A DNA stretch of 64,000 bases from Burkholderiales bacterium. GTDB lineage: Bacteria > Pseudomonadota > Gammaproteobacteria > Burkholderiales > Burkholderiaceae_C. A program made the position numbers and the translations under genes. Of the stretch, positions 44,864 to 56,900 are shown one piece after another. The stretch is taken from positions 124,001 to 188,000 of the forward strand of contig JACRAY010000018.1 in the NCBI GenBank assembly GCA_016213325.1, given 5' to 3'. The notes beneath the pieces were generated by a model that saw nothing but the letters and a program-made list of their open reading frames with translations, did no database searches and was not told the DNA's origin. The first letter of the stretch is position 1. Each line of letters opens with the position of its first letter.

Positions 44864-46228
44864 TCACGCGACGAAGACGGCCTTGATGTTCACGAACTCG
44901 CGGATGCCGAATCCGGAGAGTTCGCGGCCATACCCGCTGTCCTTGACGCCCCCGAAGGGCAGGCGCGGGTCGGAGCGCACCGCCTCGTTGACGAACACGC
45001 AGCCGGCTTCGATGCGCGCGGCGATACGCTCGCCGCGGCCGGCATCGCCCGTGATGACGCAGCCGCCCAGGCCGAACACCGAATCGTTGGCCAGCGCGAT
45101 CGCTTCGTCCTCGTCTCGGGCGGCCACGATTGCAGCAACCGGGCCGAACAGCTCTTCGTCGAAGGCCGGCATGCCCTTGCGCACGCCGGCCAGGACGGTC
45201 GGCGGGTAAAAGGCGCCAGGCCCCGGCGCCGGCTGGCCCCCCAGCAGGCAGCGTGCGCCCTGCTGCAAGCTGCGCTGTACCTGGTCATGCAACGTGTCGC
45301 GCAGGTCGTGGCGCGCGAGCGGGCCGACCTGCGTCGACTCGTCCATGGGGTCGCCTTGCCGCACCGCGCGCATCTCCTGAACAAATTGGCGTTCGAAGGC
45401 GTCGCGCACCGCGTCGACCACGATGAAGCGCTTGCCCGCGATGCAGCTCTGCCCGCCGTTGACCAGGCGCGCCTTGGTGCAGATCGCCGCCGCCACCGCG
45501 GGATCGGCATCTTCCAGCACCAGGTAGGCATCGCTGCCGCCGAGCTCCAGCACCGTCTTCTTCAGCATCGCGCCGGCCTTGGCGGCGACTGCGCGGCCCG
45601 CTGGCCCGCTGCCGGTCAACGTGACGGCGCGCACGCGGGGATGCGCGATCACGGCGTTCACCTGCCGGTTGCCGACCAGCAGCGTGCGCAGCAGGTTGCC
45701 CGGCGCGCCGGCTTCGCGCACGATGCGCTCGATGGCGAGCGCGCAGCCCGGCACATTGGACGCGTGCTTCAGCACGGCGGCATTGCCCGCCATGAAGGCC
45801 GGCGCTGCAAACCGGAAGAGTTGCCAGAACGGAAAATTCCAGGGCATCACGGCCAGCACGACGCCCAGGGGCTCGAAGGCGACGAAGCTGTGCCGCGCCT
45901 CGGTCTGCACGTCCTCTCGCGCCAGCATCCGCGCCGCGTGCTCCGCGAAGTAGTCGCAGCAGGCGGCGCACTTGTTCGACTCGGCGATGCCGTCGGTGAC
46001 CGGCTTGCCCATTTCCAGAGCCATCAGTCGTGCCCACTCGCCGGAGCGCTCGCGCAGGATGCGGCCCATGCGGCGCACGCACTGCGCTCGCTCTTCGAAG
46101 GAAGTGTCGCGCCAGTCGAGGAATGCCTCATGCACGTCTTCGACGATGTCCCGCACTTCTTCGGGCGTCATCTCGCGATGCGATTCCAGCTGCTGCCCGG
46201 TGGCCGGGTTGACGGCGGCGATAGCCAT
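44864..46228 (-). CDS. NAD(P)-dependent aldehyde dehydrogenase (succinate-semialdehyde dehydrogenase-like)
   Basis: A 454-aa aldehyde dehydrogenase. 'MPWNFPFWQLFRFAAPA' (cofactor/substrate entry), 'LTGSGPAGRAVAAKAG', general-base glutamate in 'VLELGGSDAYLVL', catalytic cysteine in 'NGGQSCIAGKRF' (near residue 260), and C-terminal 'PFGGVKDSGYGRELSGFGIREF'. The style matches bacterial succinate-semialdehyde dehydrogenases of the shorter, about 455-aa class, which act on a range of aldehydes. Begins 8 bp after the stop of a 27-codon gene and may be co-transcribed with it. Confidence 0.88.
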   Translation of the reverse strand: MAIAAVNPATGQQLESHREMTPEEVRDIVEDVHEAFLDWRDTSFEERAQCVRRMGRILRERSGEWARLMALEMGKPVTDGIAESNKCAACCDYFAEHAARMLAREDVQTEARHSFVAFEPLGVVLAVMPWNFPFWQLFRFAAPAFMAGNAAVLKHASNVPGCALAIERIVREAGAPGNLLRTLLVGNRQVNAVIAHPRVRAVTLTGSGPAGRAVAAKAGAMLKKTVLELGGSDAYLVLEDADPAVAAAICTKARLVNGGQSCIAGKRFIVVDAVRDAFERQFVQEMRAVRQGDPMDESTQVGPLARHDLRDTLHDQVQRSLQQGARCLLGGQPAPGPGAFYPPTVLAGVRKGMPAFDEELFGPVAAIVAARDEDEAIALANDSVFGLGGCVITGDAGRGERIAARIEAGCVFVNEAVRSDPRLPFGGVKDSGYGRELSGFGIREFVNIKAVFVA

Positions 46229-46236
46229 TGGGAGTC

Positions 46237-46320
46237 TCAGCCGCGCTCGGCCTGCGTGCTCGGCGCCTTGCCTTCGCGCTGGTCGCGCCGGGCCCGCTCT
46301 ATCGTCTTTTTCTCAGGCAT
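46237..46320 (-). CDS. 27-aa mini-protein, N-terminal DUF6496-like
   Basis: A short frame reading MPEKKTIERARRDQREGKAP then STQAERG and a stop. A perfect GGAGG lies five bases before the ATG, the best ribosome site in this neighbourhood. The sequence matches my recollection of the N-terminus of DUF6496 proteins (MPE.KT.ERA...EGKSPSTQAG..), which are about 65-70 aa and continue with a second conserved block that is missing here. So it is either a truncated copy or a genuine mini-protein. It ends 8 bp before the aldehyde dehydrogenase start and could act as a translated leader. Low complexity, highly charged, probably cytoplasmic. Confidence 0.55.
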   Translation of the reverse strand: MPEKKTIERARRDQREGKAPSTQAERG

Positions 46321-46389
46321 GGAAACCTCCAGGTGACTCGCCGCATCCTTGTGAGACCCGCGCCGCCAGATGCAAGTTCGCTCGAGCAT

Positions 46390-48561
46390 TCAGGCCACCA
46401 CACTGACGCGCACGCCCGCATCCTTGCGCAGCACTTCCACCCCCACGCTGCGCTCGTGCCGCTGCAGCAACAGGTCGCAGCTGGCGCCGGGCGAGCCCAG
46501 CTGTTCGATGCGCAACCAGTCGATGAATGCCGGCAGGCGCGGCGTGCGCAGCTTCAGCTCGCGGCTGGCTGCGCACCAGTCGAGGCCCAGGCACGCCTGC
46601 AGCAATGCGAAAGGCGCTGCCGCGGCCCACGCCTGCGGCGCGCACGCCACCGGATACAGCGTGGGGCCGCCACTGCCGCGGCGCTTGAAGCCGCAGAACA
46701 GTTCGGGCAGCCGGTGCAGGTCGAAATGCAGGCTTGCCTCGAACAGCGCGCCCATCAGGCGCATCGCGTCCTCGGTGCGGCCGTAGCGGGCCATGCCGGC
46801 CGCCGCCAGCGCGTTGTCGTGCGGCCAGATCGAACCGTTGTGGTACGACATGGGGTTGTAGCGCGGCTCGCCTTCGGCGATGGTGCGCACGCCCCAGCCG
46901 CTGAAGAAGGCCGGACCCATCAGGCTGTCGACGATGCGCTGCGCGTGCTCGGGCGCGGCAATGCCGCTCCACAGGCAGTGGCCCACGTTGGACGACAGCA
47001 CCTGGCACTGCCGCTTGTCGCCGTCGAGCGCCAGCGCATAGGCGCCCAGCGGCTCGCACCAGAACCGCTCCTGGAAGCGCGCCTTGAGCGAGCGCGCTTC
47101 GGTCGCCAGCCGGTGCGCCAGCGCCCCGTCGCCTAGCGCCTGCGCCACCTCGGCCAGCATCTGCTTGCCCTGGTAGACGTAGCCCTGCACCTCGCACAGG
47201 GCAATCGGCGCGTCGGCCAGCACCCCGTCGGCGTGGAACACCGAGTCCTGCGAGTCCTTCCATCCCTGCTGTGTAAGGCCGTCCCGGCTCTTGCGCACGT
47301 ACTCGACGAAGCCGTCGCCGTCGACGTCGCCGCAGCTGTCTATCCACTGCAGCGCCGCCAGCAGGTTGGGCCAGATGCGCCGGAGGAAGGCCTCGTCCGC
47401 GGTGCGCCGCCAGTAGGCGGCGGCCAGCACCAGGAACAGCGGCGTGGCATCGACCGTCCCGTAGTAGCGCCCGAACGGGATTTCGCGCGTGCGCGCCATC
47501 TCGCTGGCGCGCGCCTCGTGCAGGATCTTGCCGGGCTCGGCGTCGCGCGCCGGGTCGGTTTCGGTGGACTGGGTGGCCGCCAGGTGGGCCAGCACGCCGC
47601 GCGCCAGCGACGGGTCGACCCAGATGTACTCCATGGCCGTGAGGATCCCGTCGCGGCCGAAGGTGGTGGAGTACCAGGGCACGCCGGCGAAGGGATAGGG
47701 CCCGGTCGGCAGCTCGGTCGTCAGCATGGCCAGGTCGGACACCGAGCGCTCGAGCCACAGGTTGACCAGCGGGTTGGACGTATCGACACGGCAACGCGTG
47801 CGGTCCTGCTGCCGGCGCCCGGTGCGGCTCGCGTGCAGCGCCGCTGCGTACGAGCGCACCTCGGGCAGTGGCTCGCCTTCGCACTCGCAGGCAACCGTGC
47901 AATACAGGTGCAGTTCCGACCCGGCGTCCAGCAGCAGTTCGAAGAGGGCCCGGTTGGCGTCGATACGGTGCGGCCGGGGGTCGAAGCGCACCCGCGTACG
48001 CCGCCGCAGGCCGTCCAGCCCCTGGTAGGGCAGCACCAGCTCGTCGGGCGTCACCTCGGGCGGCAGGCGGCTGCCGTGGCGCTCGCGCTGCATCCCGCGG
48101 ATTTCGAACAGGTCCACGAAGTCGGCCTCGAAGGTGATTTCGACCCGCACGGTGGCGCTGTCCTGGCCGTGGTGGTTGATGCGCAGGTGCTCGTAGCAGG
48201 CACCGTCCCACAGCAACTTCGCGCGGAAGATGTGGAGCGTGCCCTTCGGCAGCACCAGCCGGTCGCCCACGGTCACGTCGGGATTCATCAGGTCGATGGC
48301 CAGCAGGCTGCCGGCCTCCTCCGCGAACGAGCCCAGGAAGAGCGGCCGGGCGCCGTCAATGGTGAGCTCCTGGTGGGACAGGTAGCGCGTGTCGTTGTGG
48401 TACAGCCCTTCCTGCCCGGGCGCCAGCGCCGCGATGTCGCCGAAGCGGTCGAACATGGCGAAGGTTTCGTCGTGCTTCAGGACCTGCGGCTGCTCTTCGG
48501 GATGGGCAAAGGTGGCCAGCACGTACCACTTGTCGTCAACCTGGATCTTCTTCCTGGCCAT
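46390..48561 (-). CDS. Glycogen-debranching-type amylo-alpha-1,6-glucosidase
   Basis: A glycoside hydrolase of about 723 aa with an N-terminal glycogen-debranching domain ('DETFAMFDRFGDIAAL', 'EGLYHNDTRYLSH') and a C-terminal (alpha/alpha)6 barrel ('FAGVPWYSTTFGRDGILTAM', 'DATPLFLVLAAAYWRRT', 'YNPMSYHNGSIWPHDNALAA'), as in GDE/GH133-type and related enzymes. The start is uncertain: ATG 48561 lies 10 bp after the glycosyltransferase stop and just before the conserved 'KKIQVDDKWYVLATF', while GTG 48603 would overlap that gene by 32 bp; neither has a Shine-Dalgarno. Probably works with the GT4 upstream in alpha-glucan or glucosyl-solute metabolism. Confidence 0.85.
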   Translation of the reverse strand: MARKKIQVDDKWYVLATFAHPEEQPQVLKHDETFAMFDRFGDIAALAPGQEGLYHNDTRYLSHQELTIDGARPLFLGSFAEEAGSLLAIDLMNPDVTVGDRLVLPKGTLHIFRAKLLWDGACYEHLRINHHGQDSATVRVEITFEADFVDLFEIRGMQRERHGSRLPPEVTPDELVLPYQGLDGLRRRTRVRFDPRPHRIDANRALFELLLDAGSELHLYCTVACECEGEPLPEVRSYAAALHASRTGRRQQDRTRCRVDTSNPLVNLWLERSVSDLAMLTTELPTGPYPFAGVPWYSTTFGRDGILTAMEYIWVDPSLARGVLAHLAATQSTETDPARDAEPGKILHEARASEMARTREIPFGRYYGTVDATPLFLVLAAAYWRRTADEAFLRRIWPNLLAALQWIDSCGDVDGDGFVEYVRKSRDGLTQQGWKDSQDSVFHADGVLADAPIALCEVQGYVYQGKQMLAEVAQALGDGALAHRLATEARSLKARFQERFWCEPLGAYALALDGDKRQCQVLSSNVGHCLWSGIAAPEHAQRIVDSLMGPAFFSGWGVRTIAEGEPRYNPMSYHNGSIWPHDNALAAAGMARYGRTEDAMRLMGALFEASLHFDLHRLPELFCGFKRRGSGGPTLYPVACAPQAWAAAAPFALLQACLGLDWCAASRELKLRTPRLPAFIDWLRIEQLGSPGASCDLLLQRHERSVGVEVLRKDAGVRVSVVA

Positions 48562-48571
48562 GGCGGGCGTT

Positions 48572-49609
48572 TCAGGCAGCGACACGTTGGCAGGTGAGTT
48601 CACGGTACAGGGCCAGGTACTGCCCTGCCATCCGCTGCGCCGAGAAGCGGCGCTCGAAGCACTGGCGGCAGCCCCGCCGGTCGATCCGGTCGACCTGCCG
48701 GGCGGCAGCGATCGCCTGCTGCTGGTCGCGCACGATGAACCCGGTGACGCCTTCGTCGATCACCTCGGGGACGGCGCCATGGGCGTAGGAAATCACGGGC
48801 GTGCCGCAGGCCATGGCTTCGATCGCCACCAGGCCGAAGGGCTCGGGCCAGTCGATCGGGGCCAGCAGCGCCTTGGCGTTGCCCACGAAGTCGTCTTTGG
48901 CCGCGTCGTCGATTTCACCGATGAACGTGACCAGCGGGTGGTCGAGCAAAGGCTCGATCGCCTGCCGGTAGTACTGGCGGTCGGCGGCATCCACCTTGGC
49001 CGCGATGCGCAGCGGCGTGTTGCACGCGATCGCGATCTCGATCGCGCGGTCGCAGCGTTTCTCGGGAGAAATGCGGCCGACGAACGCGAAGTAATCCTGC
49101 GCGCGAGGATGGAACGTGTACAGGTCCAGCGGCAACCCGTGGTGAACCGTAGCCAGCCAGTTGGCCCACGGCAGCGGCGCACGCTGGCTGTCCGAAATGG
49201 ACACCAGGGGATGGCTGTGGAAGCGCCGGTACAGCGGCTTCAGGTCGGGCAGGTCGAGCCGCCCGTGCAGCGTGGTCAGGCTGGGCGCCTCCCACTGCGT
49301 AGCCACCGGCAGGTGCACCGTGTCGATGTGGAAGTGGATCACGTCGAACGAGTGGCACAGCTCGCGCACGTGATCCACCATCAGCGTGTGCCAGATCACG
49401 GGGTCGGGACGCGCCGGGTCCAGGCGCAACGCGCGGTCCGCCACGGGAACCAGCCGCGCCGAGGTGCGCGAATCGCCGCTGGCGAACAAGGTCACTTCGT
49501 GGCCCATCCGGACCAGCGTTTCGGTGAGGTAGTGGACGACCCGCTCGGTGCCGCCATAGGCGCGCGGCGGCACGCTCTCGATCAGCGGCGAAACCTGGGC
49601 AATTCTCAT
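48572..49609 (-). CDS. Family 4 glycosyltransferase
   Basis: A 345-aa GT-B fold glycosyltransferase. The N-terminal 'MRIAQVSPLIESVPPRAYGGTERVV' (split: RIAQVSPLIE, AYGGTERVV) is typical of GT4 enzymes of the Burkholderiales/plant-associated group; the C-terminal half has 'FVGRISPEKRCDRAIEIA' and the donor-binding E-x7-E block 'PEPFGLVAIEAMACGTPVI'. Start ATG 49609 has AGGAAG directly upstream; an earlier in-frame ATG (49636) lacks family similarity. Encoded just upstream of the debranching enzyme, so they probably act on the same glucan or glucoside. Confidence 0.87.
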   Translation of the reverse strand: MRIAQVSPLIESVPPRAYGGTERVVHYLTETLVRMGHEVTLFASGDSRTSARLVPVADRALRLDPARPDPVIWHTLMVDHVRELCHSFDVIHFHIDTVHLPVATQWEAPSLTTLHGRLDLPDLKPLYRRFHSHPLVSISDSQRAPLPWANWLATVHHGLPLDLYTFHPRAQDYFAFVGRISPEKRCDRAIEIAIACNTPLRIAAKVDAADRQYYRQAIEPLLDHPLVTFIGEIDDAAKDDFVGNAKALLAPIDWPEPFGLVAIEAMACGTPVISYAHGAVPEVIDEGVTGFIVRDQQQAIAAARQVDRIDRRGCRQCFERRFSAQRMAGQYLALYRELTCQRVAA

Positions 49610-49705
49610 CTTCCTGAAAAACGCGCAAAACTCCAATGCTCCGCGCGGATCCCGGTGCCTGGGTGTAGGAAGAATGCTCTTCCCGCTTTGGCGCGGCGGC
49701 CGCGC

Positions 49706-52926
<3,221 letters not shown>

Positions 52927-52969
52927 GGTTTATGTAAAAATGAAGTTGAACTTCATTTTTACATAAACC
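52927..52969. promoter_or_regulatory. Perfect 43-bp AT-rich palindrome abutting the DUF4143 gene start
   Basis: Two 21-bp arms (52927-52947 and 52949-52969) are exact reverse complements around a single base (G52948). It is about 75% A+T in a GC-rich region. The inner end touches the GTG start of the DUF4143 gene and the outer end is two bases from the zipA stop codon; a further 10-bp palindrome TTCAGCTGAA follows at 52971-52980. On the minus strand TACATA ends four bases before the GTG and could be a -10 element, making the mRNA leaderless. Candidate operator, cruciform or nuclease target. Confidence 0.85.
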
Positions 52970-52971
52970 AT

Positions 52972-53985
52972 TCAGCTGAACAACCGGCGCGCTTGCGGCG
53001 ACCCGGCGGACAGGTCGTGCGCGTCCAGCGTGTCGTACAGCTTCTCCAGGTCGGCACCGATCACGTCCAGCGCATCGGCGCGGATCACCTCGCCGTTGTC
53101 GTCGGTGATGAGCCCGTCCATCGACGCGGCCAGCGCGATGGCCGACTCGCGCATGCGCACGAACGGCTGCTCGCTGCGCGGCACCTGCGCAACGTCGAGG
53201 CTCAGGGTGACCTCGCGCACCGCCGTGTGCGCCGGATCGTCGGACATGGCGGCTTGCGTATCGAAGGCCAGCCCCAGCACGGCCGCAGCACCTGCCGCAG
53301 GGGCCGGCAGCACCATGCGCCCGGGGATGGCGCCCGCGACGAAGCCCAGCTTGCCCGCATGCTGCTGCAGGTAGCCCGGGCTCCAGGCGGCATTGCGGGC
53401 GCGCAGCGTGAAGCCCAGCTGGGCATCGTGGTCCACGGCGAACTGGTCGAGCTCGCGGGCACGCGCGACGGTATCCAGCATCTCGGGCAGTTCCGGCGAG
53501 CCGTTCACCGCATCGGCGAAAGCCTGCACCTTCACCACGAACTCGGAAAACTCGATCTCGTTCAGCGCACCCGCGCGGTTGGCCAGCTGCACGCCGGCCT
53601 GGAAGGCGCCGTAGCGCTGCCCGGCCCGCGGCGTTTCCCACTGGCCCGAAGCCTCGTTCAGGCCTTCGATGGCAAACGGCTTGCTGCCGGCGCGCCGCGT
53701 GGTCGGCATGGCCGCGATGGCCGCGTCGCCCGACACCGGGCCTTCCAGCGCGATCGGCGCAATGGCGTCGATCAGCGCATCCAGCGCGGGCTTGCGCTCG
53801 GGCGGCGGCGGTTGCGTCATGGGCGCATCGAATGCGGGCTCCACCGGCAGCCCGGGGGCGCCGTCGGGCAATGCCACTTCGGGCATGCGCGGCGCCAGGC
53901 GGCGGTTGTTCCACGCGTTCCATGCCACCAGCGCGGCGAGCACCAGCCCGCCCAGGATCGCCAGGCCCACCGTGAACGAACTCAT
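52972..53985 (-). CDS. zipA: Cell division protein ZipA-like
   Basis: A 337-aa protein with an N-terminal membrane anchor (about 5-23, 'FTVGLAILGGLVLAALVAW'), a short basic segment, a Pro-rich linker, and a C-terminal ZipA FtsZ-binding-type domain (about 195-320). ZipA tethers FtsZ to the inner membrane. Sequence conservation is modest; the assignment rests on architecture and on the smc-zipA-ligA order known for Burkholderiales. Overlaps the smc stop as ATGA. Stop codon lies two bases from the palindrome. Confidence 0.82.
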   Translation of the reverse strand: MSSFTVGLAILGGLVLAALVAWNAWNNRRLAPRMPEVALPDGAPGLPVEPAFDAPMTQPPPPERKPALDALIDAIAPIALEGPVSGDAAIAAMPTTRRAGSKPFAIEGLNEASGQWETPRAGQRYGAFQAGVQLANRAGALNEIEFSEFVVKVQAFADAVNGSPELPEMLDTVARARELDQFAVDHDAQLGFTLRARNAAWSPGYLQQHAGKLGFVAGAIPGRMVLPAPAAGAAAVLGLAFDTQAAMSDDPAHTAVREVTLSLDVAQVPRSEQPFVRMRESAIALAASMDGLITDDNGEVIRADALDVIGADLEKLYDTLDAHDLSAGSPQARRLFS

Positions 53986-56900
53986 GCAGCTTCGGCCAGC
54001 GATACGGCGGACTCCATGTCCACCGCCACGATGCGCGACACGCCCTGCTCCTGCATGGTCACGCCGATCAGCTGCTCGGCCATCTCCATCGCGATCTTGT
54101 TGTGGCTGATGAACAGGAACTGCGTTTCCTTGCTCATGGCCGTCACCAGCTTCGAGTAGCGCTCGGTGTTGGCGTCGTCCAGCGGCGCGTCCACCTCGTC
54201 CAGCAGGCAGAACGGCGCCGGGTTGAGCTGGAAGATGGCGAACACCAGCGCGATGGCCGTCAGGGCCTTCTCGCCACCCGACAGCAGGTGGATGGTCTGG
54301 TTCTTCTTGCCGGGCGGCTGGGCCATCACCTGTACGCCGGAGTCGAGGATCTCCTCGCCCGTCATCACCAGCCGGGCATTGCCGCCGCCGAACAGCTCGG
54401 GGAACATGCGGCCGAAGTGCTCGTTGACGGTCTGGAAGGTGTTGCCCAGCAGGTCGCGCGTCTCGGCGTCGATCTTTCGGATAGCGTCGGCCAGCGTGGC
54501 TATGGCCTCGTTCAGGTCGGCCGACTGCGCGTCGAGGAAGTGCTTGCGCTCGCGCGAAGTGGTCAGTTCTTCCAGCGCCGCCAGGTTCACGGCGCCCAGC
54601 GCGATGATCTCGCGATGCAGGCGGTCGATCTCGCCCTGCAGGCCCGACAGGCGCACGTTGCCTTCCGTCACCGACCGGCCGACGGCCTCGACGTCGGCCT
54701 GCGCATCGGCCAGCAGTTGCGAGTACTGCTCCAGCCCCAGGCGCGCAGCCTGCTCCTTCAGCTGCAGGTCGACGATGCGCTGGCGCAGCGGGTCGAGCTC
54801 GCGTTCCAGCGACTGCCGGCGCTCGTCGCTCGCGCGCAGCTTGGCGGTCAGGTCGTCGTACTCGCTGCGCCTGGCGCCCAGCGCCTGCTCGCGCTCCAGC
54901 TTCAGCGCCAGGGCGGACTGCAGCCCGGCTTGCGCGGCCGCATCGGTCAGGCGTGCGAGTTCGTCGCGCGCGCGTTCGTCTTCAGCGGCCAGTGAGGCAG
55001 CCTGCTGGCCGGCCGTCTCGATGGCGCGCTGCAGCTCGCCCTTGCGGGCGTCCAGCGAGCGCTGCGCAAACTGCGCCTCCTGCGCCTGCCGCTCCAGGCT
55101 GCGATGCTGTTCGCGCGCTTCGGCCAGCTTGCGTTCGGCTTCGATCACGCGCTCGTCCAGCTGCGCATGGCGCTCCTGGCTGTCGGCCAGCTGCATGTCG
55201 AGTTCCTCGAAGCGCGCCTCGGCCGCCACGCGGCGCTCCTGCAGGTCTTCGAGCAGCGCGTCCACTTCGGCCATGTCGCCCGCAATCTGCTCGCTGCGCT
55301 GGCGGGTCTGCTCGGCCAGCTGCGTGAGCCGCACGGTTTCCACCTGCAGTTCATGCGCGCGGCCTTGTGTCTCGGCCGCATCGCGCCGCGCCGCGACGAG
55401 CCGCTGCGATGCGTCGGTATAGGCGGCCTCCGCGCGCACCAGCGCCGTGCGGGCTTCCTCGGCGATCAGCGACTGCGCGCGCAACTGCTTCTCGAGGTTC
55501 TCGATCTCCTGCTGGCGCGCCAGCAGGCCCGCCTGCTCCGAGTCCTGCGCGTAGAAGCTCACGCTGTGCGCCGTGACCGCATGGCCGCTCTTCACGAAGA
55601 TGGCCTCGCCGGCCTTCAGCTTGTCACGGGCGGCCAGGGCCTCCTCGAAACTGCCGGCCGTGTAGCAGCCATGCAGCCAGTCGGCCAGCAGGGCCTTCTG
55701 GCCCGCGTCGTTCAGGCGCAGCAGGTCGGCCAGCGGCGGCAAGGCGCCCGGGGCCTCGGGCGCCGACGCCTGCGGCGGGCTGTAGAACGCCAGCTTGGCG
55801 GGCGGCGCATCGGATGCGAAAGAACGCACCATCTCCAGCCGCGAGACCTCCAGCGAGGTCATGCGCTCGCGCAGCGCCGCTTCGAGCGCGCTCTCCCACC
55901 CCTGTTCGATGTGGATGCGGCTCCACAGCCCCTGCAGGCCGTCAAGCCCGTGCCTGGCCAGCCACGGCTGCAGCTTGCCGTCGGTGCGCACCTTCTCCTG
56001 CAGCGCCTTCAAGGCTTCCATGCGTGCGGACAGGTCGGCCTGCCGGGCGCTCTCGTCGTTCACTGCCTGCTGCCTGGCACGCCGATCTTCGTCGAGCTGA
56101 GGCACCATGTCCTGCAGTTCGTGGAAGCGTGCGTCGGCGGTTTCGGCCGCTTCGCTGGCCGCGGCCAGTTGCGACTGCAGGTTGGCCAGGCGCACTTCGT
56201 CGGGCGCGGCCAGCGCGTTGCGGTCGGCCACCAGCTTGTCGCGCCGCTGGTTCTGCTGCCGCGACTGTTCCTCGATGCTGCGCTGCTCGGCGGCCAGCAC
56301 CTGGATCTGCTGCTGCACCTGCGTGACGCTGCCGCGCTGGGCAGTGGCTTTCGCCTGCGCCTCGCGCACGGCATCTTCCAGCCCGGGCAGCTGCTGGTCG
56401 TGGTCTTCCACCTGCGCCGCCAGCACCGCGGCCCTTTCCTCGGCTTCGACGGCCGAAGCGGCCAGCGTTTCGGTCTCCGCCAGCGCCTCGTCCTTGCGCG
56501 CGGCCCAGCCCGCCAGCTGCTCCTTTAGCTGCGCGAGGCGCTGCTCGACGCGCAGCCGCCCGTCGACCACGTAACGGATTTCGGCTTCCAGCCGCGCCAC
56601 CTCGGCACCCGCTTCGTACAGCAGGCCCTGCGACTGGTTCACCTGGTCGCCGGCGGCGTAATGGGCCTGGCGGATGGTCTCGAGTTCGCTTTCCACGCGG
56701 CGCAGGTCGGCCACGCGGGCTTCGAGGTCGTTGCCCGCCTTGTCGGCGTCGGCCTTCAGCTTCACCTGGTCGGCTTCGCTCTCGGCGCGCTTCAGGTACC
56801 ACAGCTGGTGCTGCTTCAGGGTCACGTCGGCCTGCAGCGCGTTGTAGTGCTGCGCCACCTCGGCCTGCTTCTCCAGCTTGTCGAGGTTGGCGTTCAGCTC

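Noticed and set aside
49668-49683. Perfect 6-bp stem GGAAGA-ATGC-TCTTCC after ligA as a terminator
   Set aside because: No T-run follows on the minus strand and the stem is short; not enough to call a terminator.
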